This document shows, in pieces, positions 27,773-40,800 of a stretch of 40,800 bases of DNA. Source of the DNA: Cytophagia bacterium (GTDB lineage Bacteria; Bacteroidota; Bacteroidia; UBA7662). The DNA lies in contig RFOZ01000003.1 of the NCBI GenBank assembly GCA_009926405.1, forward strand, positions 1 to 40,800. Reading direction: 5' to 3'. A model generated the notes under the pieces. The model ran no database searches, was not told where the DNA came from, and saw nothing but the letters and a program-made list of their open reading frames with translations. The position numbers were made by a program, and so were the translations under genes. The first letter of the stretch is position 1. Each line of letters opens with the position of its first letter.

Positions 27773-28264
27773 TTAACCCCTGGCCTTTCGGTTGGCAAAT
27801 TCCTTTTCAACTTCCAAGCGAAGCAAGGAATCAGCCCATCCACTGGGATCCAGCAAGCTATCTGGGTGATAATTCTGTCCCACCGTCGGTAGCGGTAGGT
27901 CTTGGTACAGCAAAGAATCTTCACCCAACCACTCCATTCTCAAAACAGACCATTGGTTCCGACTGGTTTGGAGATGCTCTTCGAGCGAATCGAGGCGTCG
28001 GGTCTGTTCCACGACTTGTCGCTGCCAATCCCGGTTCGCAGAACCCGGCATATAACCCCCCAACGGCGTGTACAAAAGGAGGGCCCCAAAAAAAAGCCAG
28101 CCCAGGACTAATACGGTGCTAAGCAGGAAAAACCAATTGAGCGGTCGAAGCCGAATATTCACTATGGCATCCAATTCGCCTTCGGTGCGAACAATAATCC
28201 GGTAATCCAAGCGCATTTTTCGCCAGAAACGGAGGAAGCGAGGACCGAAACGCAGGAATTTCAT
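27773..28264 (-). CDS. membrane protein resembling the N-terminal half of Bacteroidota M23 metallopeptidases but lacking the peptidase domain
   Basis: 163 aa: basic cytoplasmic N-terminus (LDYRIIVRTEGELDAIVNIRLRPLNWF), one TM, PLGGYMPGSANRDWQRQVVEQTRRLDSLEEHL coiled-coil-like region, ends ...DSLLRLEVEKEFANRKARG*; no HxxxD/HxH M23 motifs. Confidence 0.75.
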   Translation of the reverse strand: MKFLRFGPRFLRFWRKMRLDYRIIVRTEGELDAIVNIRLRPLNWFFLLSTVLVLGWLFFGALLLYTPLGGYMPGSANRDWQRQVVEQTRRLDSLEEHLQTSRNQWSVLRMEWLGEDSLLYQDLPLPTVGQNYHPDSLLDPSGWADSLLRLEVEKEFANRKARG

Positions 28265-28289
28265 GAGTTTGGCCGCAATTTATAACTTT

Positions 28290-28307
28290 ACCTCCGTTAT
28301 TGGAGGT
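28290..28307. promoter_or_regulatory. inverted repeat ACCTCC-GTTATT-GGAGGT upstream of the TPR gene
   Basis: Perfect 6-bp stem with a 6-nt loop, ending 11 nt before ATG 28319; the right arm is SD-like. Confidence 0.4.
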
Positions 28308-28318
28308 TATCCGATTTC

Positions 28319-31042
28319 ATGCGCCACCCGGACCCCCGCTCGTTGATCTCCTCCCCGCCTCCGCGGGTCTTTATCGGTATGGTGTATCGATTTGGATGCA
28401 GCATTGTGGGGGCTGGACGTTGGCAGGCGTTAGGAATCATGGTCTTGGTCGCAACCCTGTGCGTTGGAAAACCCGCCCAAGCGCAGAGTTGGGCCAAACG
28501 CCAATACCAAAACCTAACAGCCCGATTCAATGGCTTGTACTACGCCCGCTTGCGTTACGATGAAGCAATGCAAGAAATCCATCGAAACCACAAAGACGAT
28601 TATGCCCAATGGCTCCCGGTCTTTGTCGAATCCTTGGATGCCTCGGTTGCTTCAGGAAATTCAGCCTTTGAAGAATCCATCAAAAAATGTTCCAACCTGA
28701 TTCAACGCAAGGAACACAGCCGCTGGGTGGACGATGGATTCTTGCTTATCGGGCAATGTTATTATTTGAGGCGAGAATATTTCGACGCCATCGAGACCTT
28801 TCAATATGTTATCAAACGCTACAAGGGCCAACCCAACGCGGACCATGCCGCCGCTTGGTTGGTTCGATCGTATACCGCATCCGGTCAATACGGGCCAGCC
28901 CAGGGCGTCTTTGAAAGGGCCCTTGAAAACCCCAAGGCGGGGGCCCGCAGCCGAGCGATGCTCTACTTGGCGGCAGCCGAATGCCAATTGGCCCAAAAAC
29001 GCCCGGTCAAAGCGGCCGAATACCTCGAAGACGCTCTGCAATACCCCATGGCAGCCGCCCAACGCCGAAGAACGCATTTTTTGTTAGGGCAGATTTATCT
29101 ACAGATTGAAAGCCGCAAAGCCCCGATCCATTTTCAAAAAGCACTGCGTGGACGACCCGATCCCGAACTCCGTTTCCAATGCAAAATCAAATCCGTCACG
29201 GCTTTCACCGATGCTCGCAGCGGGGCCCGCAATGCCCGACGCATCCTTAACAACTTAATCAATTCCAAAAAGTACTTTGCCTACCGCGATGTCCTTTATT
29301 TTGAATTAGCCCTGCTTGACCGAGCCGACAAAAAAAAGCTAGATGCCGAAAAAAACCTTCGACAATCACTAGCTTATTCCTTGGAAATCAACGCCCAACG
29401 CAAAAAAACATGGCTGGCCCTGGCCGATGCCTGCTTTGAGCAAAAACGATACGAAGAGGCCCGGATTTTTTACGATAGTTTGAGCTCCAATATTGACAAA
29501 GAATACCCCCGCTTCAAAGAAATCCGTAACAAACAAGCTTACCTAGGCGAAATGGTTCGCCACTTAAATACCATCGAGGTTCAGGATTCATTGTTGGAAC
29601 TGGGTGCCTTACCCGAAAATAAATTAACCACGCGGCTTACCAAAATTCTGGACGAGGAGCGCAAGGAGGCCGCCCGTATCAAAGCCAAAGCCGAAGATTC
29701 AGCCAAAACAGCTCGCTCCGCCTCCAACACCAACCAGTGGGTCGATCCACTCCTACTTCAGCGTACCATGAACAATTCAACGGTAGCATCAGCGGGTGGG
29801 GATTGGCATTTTTACAACAACCAACTAATAGGCAGCGATTACAACCAGTTTTTGCAAATCTGGGGCAAACGGGCCAACGCCGATCATTGGAGGCGATCCG
29901 CCGGAAACCAAAACACGATGGAAGAAGGTCCGATAGGAATCAACCCTGCTTCGGTCGATTCCGAGGAGGACCCCCTAATGGACTCCCTCAACAAACTCCC
30001 ACGGACGGTCGAAAACCTGATGTTACGAATACCCCGGGACGAGGCCTCACGAAACAAGGCTTTGGCCGCCATCCGCAAGGCCCACCTAGCCCTTGCCCGC
30101 CTCTACAAAGATCGCTTTGGTGACTACCGAGCTGCGCTCCCCTGGGTGGAAAATCACCTGGAACGCTTTCCGGGCAGTTCGACGGAACCCGAAGTTTTGT
30201 ACCAAGCTTTTCGTTGTTACGAAGGCCTGGATCGCCGTGATCGTCGGGATCAAAGCGCCCGCCTCCTGGATAGCTTATACCCTGAATCACCCTTCACGGC
30301 CATGATTCATGGCAAAAGCCCTGCAAACTCCGATTCAATGCGCATGGCCGCTGAAACCCATTACCGTCGTTGTTACCAACTCTACAGGGCGGGCCGCTAC
30401 GACTCGGTGGTCTACGAATGCAAATGGGCCAAATCCCGCTTTGGCTCCGATACTTTGATGCCTTACTTTGGGTTTTTGGAAAGTGTTTCTGCTTCCCGCA
30501 AAGACAGCACCCTGCTCTTCCAAAGTTTGGAGTCCTATGCCAGCCAAACAGCCCAGCCATCCATTGCCTACGCTGCCCAATCCATGCTGGATGCCTTGTT
30601 CCCTCAAAAATCCAAGGCAAGAGCCGGGAGTGGCCAGGCCGATGAAACAGGCCGGGTCAAAGACCGCTACGAATTCAAAGGGGATACCATGCAACCTCAC
30701 TACCTTGTGTTACGAATGAACGCTTCTGTTTACCAAAAAAACATAGAGATTGGGGTCAAATTGAGCCGCTTCGCCGAAAAAAATTATCGTCGGCTTGGTG
30801 TCAAAATCTCCTACCCCATCTACCGGGAAGTGGAGCAATTGGTCCTCGTGAAAGAAGCTCCCGACCGTCTCATCGCGCTTCAATTCTGGCAACAAGCCAA
30901 AAACGATTCCGAACTTTTCAGGGATCTCCCTGCCGGTTCCTACGATTGGTTCTATGTTGCTCGCGATGATTTTAACAAGCTATACAAAAACCTATCGCTC
31001 AACGATTACTTGATCTTGTTCCAACGGGAACACCAACCCTGA
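28319..31042 (+). CDS. large TPR protein, probable PorW/SprE-like type IX secretion/gliding component
   Basis: 907 aa; ARFNGLYYARLRYDEAMQEIHRNHKDDYAQWLPVF...SIKKCSNLIQRKEHSRWVDDGFLLIGQCYYLRREYFDAIETFQYVIKRYKGQP: TPR pattern like PorW/SprE; genomic context (bactofilin/atp neighbours). Confidence 0.65.
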   Translation: MRHPDPRSLISSPPPRVFIGMVYRFGCSIVGAGRWQALGIMVLVATLCVGKPAQAQSWAKRQYQNLTARFNGLYYARLRYDEAMQEIHRNHKDDYAQWLPVFVESLDASVASGNSAFEESIKKCSNLIQRKEHSRWVDDGFLLIGQCYYLRREYFDAIETFQYVIKRYKGQPNADHAAAWLVRSYTASGQYGPAQGVFERALENPKAGARSRAMLYLAAAECQLAQKRPVKAAEYLEDALQYPMAAAQRRRTHFLLGQIYLQIESRKAPIHFQKALRGRPDPELRFQCKIKSVTAFTDARSGARNARRILNNLINSKKYFAYRDVLYFELALLDRADKKKLDAEKNLRQSLAYSLEINAQRKKTWLALADACFEQKRYEEARIFYDSLSSNIDKEYPRFKEIRNKQAYLGEMVRHLNTIEVQDSLLELGALPENKLTTRLTKILDEERKEAARIKAKAEDSAKTARSASNTNQWVDPLLLQRTMNNSTVASAGGDWHFYNNQLIGSDYNQFLQIWGKRANADHWRRSAGNQNTMEEGPIGINPASVDSEEDPLMDSLNKLPRTVENLMLRIPRDEASRNKALAAIRKAHLALARLYKDRFGDYRAALPWVENHLERFPGSSTEPEVLYQAFRCYEGLDRRDRRDQSARLLDSLYPESPFTAMIHGKSPANSDSMRMAAETHYRRCYQLYRAGRYDSVVYECKWAKSRFGSDTLMPYFGFLESVSASRKDSTLLFQSLESYASQTAQPSIAYAAQSMLDALFPQKSKARAGSGQADETGRVKDRYEFKGDTMQPHYLVLRMNASVYQKNIEIGVKLSRFAEKNYRRLGVKISYPIYREVEQLVLVKEAPDRLIALQFWQQAKNDSELFRDLPAGSYDWFYVARDDFNKLYKNLSLNDYLILFQREHQP

Positions 31043-31046
31043 GCCT

Positions 31047-33269
31047 ATGCCTTCGCCAACGCCCATCGAAAAAACCCCCAACCAAACCCCGTCCTGGACC
31101 CGCAAAGTATGGGGAATTTACCTTGCTTTGTTGGCCATCGGCTTTGGGATTTTGTTCCTGACGGCAGCCGGCGGACTGGGGGAAATGCCCTCCTTTGAGG
31201 ATCTCGAAAACCCCAAAAGCAATCTTGCGACCGAAATTATTGCTTCCGATGGGCAAGTCATCGGTAAATTTTATCTTCAAAACCGATCCTACACCAAGTT
31301 TCATGAAATATCACCGCATGTGATTCATGCGTTGTTGGCGACGGAAGATGTTCGCTTCTATCGACATTCGGGGATTGACCTTCGGGCCCTCTTACGGGCG
31401 GTGGTTTTTATGGGGCGCGAAGGTGGTGCATCCACCATCACCCAACAATTAGCCCTCAATCTTTTTAACGGACAGCGTGCTCGTTCCAAGCCGGCCCGTC
31501 TACTCCAAAAGGTCAAGGAATGGATCATTGCCGTCCAACTCGAAAAGCGTTATACCAAACAAGAAATCCTGGCCATGTACCTCAACACGGTGGAATTTGG
31601 TTACAACTCCTTTGGAATCAGCGCAGCATCGCGCACCTACTTTGATAAAGATGTGAGCTCGTTGGATGTCCACGAGGCTTCGCTTTTGGTGGGCCTGCTC
31701 AAAGGCATCACTTTTTATTCTCCGGTTCGCCATCCGGATCGATGCATCAACCGCCGAAACACCGTCATCGGGCAAATGGTCAAATACCGTTTCCTGGACC
31801 AAGAGGTCGGGGATCGCTACAGCGCCATGCCCCTGTCCTTGAGGCTCCGACCCCAATCGCATGCTGCTGGCACCGCCACGTATTTCAGGGAATACCTGCG
31901 TCAAGAACTCAGTGAATGGATCAAAACCCAAGTCAATCCAGAGGGAGAACCTTACAACCTGTACCGGGACGGTCTCAAAATTTACACCACCTTGGATTCC
32001 CGAATGCAATCCTACGCCGAAGAAGCGGTGCGAACCCAAATGAAATCCTTGCAAGCCCTGTTTGACGAGCATTGGAAAGGCCAGGACCCCTGGGGCGAGT
32101 TCACCGATATCCTGGACCAGGGAATGCGTCGCTCCAAACGATACCGAAGGCTCAAGGATCTGGATTGGTCGGAGTCGGCCATCCGCAGGCACTTTGACGA
32201 ACCCACGGATATCAGGCTCTTTACCTGGAAAGGTTTTGTGGATACCTTGATGACACCGATGGATTCCATTCGATACGCCAAAAAATTCCTGCATACCGGA
32301 TTTATGGCGATGGATCCCCACAACGGCCATATCAAAGCCTGGGTAGGTGGCATCGATATGGATTTCAGTCAATACGACCATGTCAACACCCAGGCGAAAA
32401 GACAAGTCGGATCTGCTTTCAAGCCCTTGGTATATACGGTGGCCGTGGACAATGGTTTTGATCCCTGCTTACCCATTCCCAACCTACCTGTCACCTTCGA
32501 AGCCTTTGAAAATTGGACCCCTAAGAATTACGACGGCAAGATTGGCGGTTCCATGAGCATGTTCCGGGGGCTTGCTCTTTCGATTAACAACATCGTGGCC
32601 TATCTGATGAAGCAAGTGGGGCCCGAACCGGTCCTCGAACTGAGCCGCAAAATGGGCATCACATCGCCCATGGAGCCCTATCCCAGCCTATGCTTGGGGA
32701 GTTTTGATATGAGTGTCTATGAAATGGTTGGGGCCTACGCCACCTATCCCAACCAGGGTGTTTGGACCAAACCCATGATGATTACACGCATCACCGACCG
32801 GCAGGGCAATGTTCTGATGGAGAATTTTCCCGAAACCAAGGATGTCTTGAGTGAAGAGACCGCCTATGTCATGACTAAACTTTTACAAAAAGTCGTGGAC
32901 GGGGGAACAGCCTCTCGCCTTCGGTACCGTTACAACTTAACAGGAGATTTGGCAGGCAAAACCGGTACCACCCAAAACAATTCAGACGGCTGGTTCATCG
33001 GCTTTCATCCGAATTTGGTTGCCGGCGCGTGGGTGGGAGCGGATGATCGAGCGGTGCATTTTCGGAGCACCAGCTTGGGCGGTGGAGCCAATACCGCTTT
33101 GCCCATTTTTGGGCTTTTTATGCAAAAGGTTTACGGGGACAGCCGTTTGGGTATCAAACCGGCAAGCTTCAAAGCACCTGATGGAGGAATCTCCATCAAC
33201 ATGGATTGCTCGGGGTATGCGTACGAAAAAGCCCAGGACGAAGATACCTGGGGCGATGCCGCCGACTAG
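31047..33269 (+). CDS. penicillin-binding protein 1A (transglycosylase/transpeptidase)
   Basis: ATEDVRFYRHSGIDLRALLRA, GGASTITQQLALNLF, KRYTKQEILAMYLNTVEFGYNSFGI, RQVGSAFKPLVYTVAVDNG, LAGKTGTTQNNSDGWFIGFHP. Confidence 0.97.
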   Translation: MPSPTPIEKTPNQTPSWTRKVWGIYLALLAIGFGILFLTAAGGLGEMPSFEDLENPKSNLATEIIASDGQVIGKFYLQNRSYTKFHEISPHVIHALLATEDVRFYRHSGIDLRALLRAVVFMGREGGASTITQQLALNLFNGQRARSKPARLLQKVKEWIIAVQLEKRYTKQEILAMYLNTVEFGYNSFGISAASRTYFDKDVSSLDVHEASLLVGLLKGITFYSPVRHPDRCINRRNTVIGQMVKYRFLDQEVGDRYSAMPLSLRLRPQSHAAGTATYFREYLRQELSEWIKTQVNPEGEPYNLYRDGLKIYTTLDSRMQSYAEEAVRTQMKSLQALFDEHWKGQDPWGEFTDILDQGMRRSKRYRRLKDLDWSESAIRRHFDEPTDIRLFTWKGFVDTLMTPMDSIRYAKKFLHTGFMAMDPHNGHIKAWVGGIDMDFSQYDHVNTQAKRQVGSAFKPLVYTVAVDNGFDPCLPIPNLPVTFEAFENWTPKNYDGKIGGSMSMFRGLALSINNIVAYLMKQVGPEPVLELSRKMGITSPMEPYPSLCLGSFDMSVYEMVGAYATYPNQGVWTKPMMITRITDRQGNVLMENFPETKDVLSEETAYVMTKLLQKVVDGGTASRLRYRYNLTGDLAGKTGTTQNNSDGWFIGFHPNLVAGAWVGADDRAVHFRSTSLGGGANTALPIFGLFMQKVYGDSRLGIKPASFKAPDGGISINMDCSGYAYEKAQDEDTWGDAAD

Positions 33270-33529
33270 GAATCCTCTCCTAGGCCAGGGCTGAGGACAA
33301 TGACTTTGTTTTGCAGAACTTCCACCACACCGCCCAGAAGACGGAAGCGGATTGGTTGACCTTGATCGTTCTTGACTTCCAAGGTGCCTGGATTCTGCAA
33401 GGAGGCTATAATCGGCGCGTGATCGCGCAATACCTCAAAGGGGCCGTCGTTACCGGGGACTTTGACAGAGACCACCGAGCCCTCAAAAACTGTTTTCTCA
33501 GGGGTTAGAACCTTCAATTCAAGGGCCAT
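33266..33529 (-). CDS. atpC: ATP synthase F1 subunit epsilon
   Basis: 87 aa; MALELKVLTPEKTVFEGSVVSVKVPGNDGPFEVLRDHAPIIASL. Confidence 0.95.
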   Translation of the reverse strand: MALELKVLTPEKTVFEGSVVSVKVPGNDGPFEVLRDHAPIIASLQNPGTLEVKNDQGQPIRFRLLGGVVEVLQNKVIVLSPGLGEDS

Positions 33530-33532
33530 GGC

Positions 33533-37639
<4,107 letters not shown>

Positions 37640-37650
37640 GTCGGAGGATT

Positions 37651-37658
37651 TACCTTTG
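37651..37658 (+). promoter_or_regulatory. putative -7 box (TACCTTTG) upstream of kynureninase
   Basis: Matches TAnnTTTG; only 8 nt before ATG 37667 but 35 nt before the in-frame ATG 37694. Confidence 0.35.
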
Positions 37659-37693
37659 AACGGCCTATGCACCTTCAAAAAGTTCCTAAACCC

Positions 37694-38951
37694 ATGAACC
37701 CAAACGACGCTAGCCTCGTGGATCGGGGCGATGACCTGGCGACTTTTCGTTCCGAATTTGCTTTCCCTGTCCGAACGGATGGAACACCGTGGGTTTATCT
37801 CTGCGGAAATTCCCTGGGGTTGATGCCTCTGGCCGTACCCGCTGCCATGCAAGTGGAATTGGATTCATGGGCCCGCTACGGGGTCGAAGGGCATTTTGAA
37901 GGACCCCATCCTTGGATGCCCTACCACCGCAGGCTTACAGCCCCGTTAGCCCGGTTAATGGGTGCTTTGGAATCCGAAGTCGTTTCGGCCCATACGTTAA
38001 CGGTGAATCTGCATTTGCTCATGGCCGGCTTCTACCGTCCCCAAGGGCAGCGCACCAAGATTTTGGTAGAGGCCGGGGCCTTTCCTTCGGACCAATACGC
38101 CGTGGATAGCCAACTCAAACACCACGGCATCGATCCCGCCAAGGGCCTGATCGAAGTGGATACTATCGTAGAGCGCTCGGCAGACCCCACCATACCCCTG
38201 GTGGAAGCCATCCGTCAAGCGGGGGACCACTTAGCGATGGTCCTGTTGGGAGGCGTTCAATACTACAGCGGGGCCTTCTACGATATCCCGACGGTGGTCC
38301 GCGAGGCCCACAAAGTCGGTGCTTTGGTAGGCCTGGACCTGGCCCATGCGGCCGGAAATGTCCCGCTATATCTTCACGATTGGGGGGTGGACTTTGCTTG
38401 CTGGTGCTCTTATAAATACCTCAATTCCGGGCCGGGTGGTCCTGGCGAACTTTTTGTGCACGAGCGGCATCACCAACGCCGGGACCTGGGCCGCTTCGAA
38501 GGTTGGTGGGGGCACGAGGAAAAAAGTCGTTTTGAAATGCCAAGGCATACCCGCTTCGGGCGCCGAAGCTTGGCAACTTAGCAATGCTCAGGTGATGGCC
38601 ATGGCCCCCCATGCGGTGGCTTTGGAGATCCACGACCGGGCCGGCATGGAACGACTGCGAGACAAGTCCCTGCGTTTAACCTCCTTTTTGGAACAACTTC
38701 TGCAAGACTTTCTAGACCAACATCCCGAACTTGAAGGCCGACTGCTGACGCCATCGAATCCCGAACGCCGTGGTTGTCAACTCTCTCTCAACCTAAGTCA
38801 TCGGGGCCGGGATGTTTTTGATCACCTTCACCAACATGGTATTCTGGCCGATTGGCGTAACCCGGATACGATTCGGATGGCCCCTGTTCCCCTTTACAAT
38901 TCTTTTGCTGATTTGGAACGCGTTCGAACTGTGTTACTATCTTTTGTATGA
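37694..38951 (+). pseudogene. kynU: kynureninase interrupted by a frameshift near 38540
   Basis: N-terminal frame (to stop 38579-38581): WVYLCGNSLGLMP...LVGLDLAHAAGNVPLYLHDWGVDFACWCSYKYLNSGPGGPGELFVHERHH..RFEGWWGHEEKSRFEM; C-terminal frame: GIPASGAEAWQLSNAQVMAMAPHAVALEI...GCQLSLNLS...DWRNPDTIRMAPVPLYNSFADL to stop 38951. The two halves join only by changing frame between 38539 and 38544. Confidence 0.85.
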
Positions 38952-40800
38952 GAATCAATCCATTCCATTGGACCTGCCTACGGAGTCTTTTTTGGATTTT
39001 CCTGCTATCGACCGCCGCCACAGCCCAGGTCCGTCGGCATACCATCAGCGGTTATGTCAAAGATTCCCATACCGGTGAAATGCTGGTGGGCGCCAGTCTC
39101 TGGTTGCCAGAAATCCAAAGCGGTACCTCCACCAATGCCTACGGATTTTATTCCATCACCCTCACCCAGGGTTCCTACAACCTCCAGGTTAGTTATGTGG
39201 GTTTCCAGACCAAAACATTGCATGTGGACCTTGATAGCAGCCGAAGTTTGAATTTTGAATTACTGCCTCTCAACGATTTGCAGGAAATACAGGTGATGGA
39301 TGATCGAATAAGCCGTCAGGCCAGGGAGGTTCAGATGAGCAAAATTGAACTGACCCCCCAACAAATTCAGCAAATCCCCATGTTGTTTGGAGAAAAGGAT
39401 TTGCTCAAAACCTTTCAATTAATGCCGGGCGTCCAAAAAGGCAACGAAGGCAGTTCGGGTATTTATGTGCGGGGTGGCGGTCCGGATCAAAACCTCATTC
39501 TATTGGACGAAGCGACGGTGTACAATGCCTCGCATTTGTTCGGTTTTTTTTCGGTCTTTAACGGAAATGCCATCAAAAATGCGAGCCTGACGAAGGGAGG
39601 ATTTCCCGCCCGCTACGGTGGTAGGCTTTCCAGTGTTCTCGACATTACCATGAAGGACGGCAACAGCAGGGACTGGTGTACCGAAGGCAGTGTGGGGAAT
39701 ATTTCTGCAAATTTCACCGTGGAAGGTCCCCTCGACAAAGACAAGGCCTCCATGATTATCTCGGGGCGTCGCACCTATTTTGATTTATTGACGGCACCCC
39801 TGCTTCTAAGCGGAGGGGAGGGTCTGGGGGGCTATTATTTTCAGGACCTCAACGCCAAATTCAATTACCAATTGGATGACCGTAATCGCCTCTACTTGAG
39901 CGGTTACCTTGGCCAGGATAAATTTTACGCGACGACCTTTGGCTCCAGCCCCCTCGAAAGAACCACCGCCTCCCTAGGATGGGGCAACAAAACGGGAACC
40001 CTGCGCTGGAATCATCAAGCGAACAGCCGAACCTTTGTAAACAGCAGTCTTATCCTAAGCGATTATACGTTTCTGGTGCAACTGAAATCCAACGAAGGCA
40101 ACGAGGTTTTTGATCTCCGCTACAATTCAACCATCCGGGATATCGGCGTCAAGGTGGACTTGGATTGGCTTCCTGTTCCGGAACACAAAATAAAAGCAGG
40201 CTTCCAATCCATTCGCCACACCTTTATTCCAACCGCCTTTGTACTCAAGAATTCTTTGGCACCGGATTTCAATTTTGATAGAGTGGCCCGTGAATATTCC
40301 CTTGAAAGCGGACTTTATGTTGAAGATGAATGGAGGTTGAGCGATCGATGGCTGCTGCACCCCGGTCTGCGCGTTTCCACCTTTACGGCCGGAACCAAAA
40401 CCTACGCCCGTCCCGAACCACGGATAGCCGCCCGTTATCTTTTGGGAGAGAATCAATCGATCAAGGCTGCCTATACCGAAATGAACCAGTACCTGCACTT
40501 GCTTTCCAATTCGGGTACCGGCCTTCCGACGGACCTGTGGGTACCGGCCAACGAAAAAGTAGGCCCTCAATTTTCAAGACAAATTGCCTTGGGCTATTCC
40601 CTGGACCTGCCCCAAAAATCCTGGAGTCTATCCACCGAAGCTTATTTTAAAAAGACCAACGGTAACATTGCTTACCGACCCGGGGCTAGTTTTTTGTTGG
40701 TTGATTTCGAAGAAATTTTTGACGAAAGCGGAATTCCCAAAATTCAATGGGAACAGCAAGTCATCAGTGGATTCATGGAATCGGTTGGATTGGAAATTCT
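38948..40800 (+). CDS. TonB-dependent receptor with carboxypeptidase regulatory-like domain (3' cut by window edge)
   Basis: Not in the ORF track (no stop in window). ATG 38948 overlaps the kynureninase stop (ATGA). MRINPFHWTCLRSLFWIFLLSTAATAQVRRHTISGYVKDSHTGEMLVGASLWLPEIQSGTSTNAYGFYSITLTQGSYNLQVSYVGFQTK; plug EKDLLKTFQLMPGVQKGNEGSSGIYVRGGGPDQNLILLDEATVYNASHLFGFFSVFNGNAIKNASLTKGGFPARYGGRLSSVLDITMKDGN. Confidence 0.93.
   Translation, partial: MRINPFHWTCLRSLFWIFLLSTAATAQVRRHTISGYVKDSHTGEMLVGASLWLPEIQSGTSTNAYGFYSITLTQGSYNLQVSYVGFQTKTLHVDLDSSRSLNFELLPLNDLQEIQVMDDRISRQAREVQMSKIELTPQQIQQIPMLFGEKDLLKTFQLMPGVQKGNEGSSGIYVRGGGPDQNLILLDEATVYNASHLFGFFSVFNGNAIKNASLTKGGFPARYGGRLSSVLDITMKDGNSRDWCTEGSVGNISANFTVEGPLDKDKASMIISGRRTYFDLLTAPLLLSGGEGLGGYYFQDLNAKFNYQLDDRNRLYLSGYLGQDKFYATTFGSSPLERTTASLGWGNKTGTLRWNHQANSRTFVNSSLILSDYTFLVQLKSNEGNEVFDLRYNSTIRDIGVKVDLDWLPVPEHKIKAGFQSIRHTFIPTAFVLKNSLAPDFNFDRVAREYSLESGLYVEDEWRLSDRWLLHPGLRVSTFTAGTKTYARPEPRIAARYLLGENQSIKAAYTEMNQYLHLLSNSGTGLPTDLWVPANEKVGPQFSRQIALGYSLDLPQKSWSLSTEAYFKKTNGNIAYRPGASFLLVDFEEIFDESGIPKIQWEQQVISGFMESVGLEI

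Noticed and set aside
31500-32405. 301-aa ORF antisense to PBP1A
   Set aside because: Lies entirely opposite a strongly conserved PBP1A coding region; no recognisable domain; likely by-product of codon bias.

Overview
Gene-dense Bacteroidota-type chromosomal segment (probably Flavobacteriales-like; lineage inferred from gene content and TAnnTTTG-type -7 boxes). No rRNA, tRNA, CRISPR array or transposon was recognised. Order: 3-hydroxybutyryl-CoA dehydrogenase (5' cut by window edge), pruA, YjbR/MmcQ protein, GT2 glycosyltransferase, polytopic GT-C-like membrane protein, Bacteroidota-type topoisomerase IV/gyrase A, Na+:solute symporter, an unlisted 48-aa membrane ORF, PIG-L deacetylase, DUF2911 protein, enoyl-CoA hydratase, a carotenoid cluster (CruF-like, CrtD-like, unknown exported protein, CrtB, CrtI, ECF sigma), alanine dehydrogenase, tsaE, ATP synthase atpG-A-H-F-E-B plus two AtpI/Z-like membrane proteins, bactofilin, an apparent peptidase-less M23-type membrane protein, a PorW/SprE-like TPR protein, PBP1A, atpC-atpD, a TonB-dependent outer-membrane protein, a frameshifted kynureninase, and a second TonB-dependent receptor running off the right edge. 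The best leads are: (1) the peptidase-less M23-like membrane protein beside bactofilin, at the head of the ATP synthase cluster; (2) the 48-aa membrane protein whose ORF bridges PIG-L and symporter genes with overlapping start/stop codons; (3) an uncharacterised exported protein inside the carotenoid operon; (4) kynureninase broken by what looks like an ~11-nt deletion. I do not see a clearly new defence or mobile system; most of the window is core metabolism and envelope biology.
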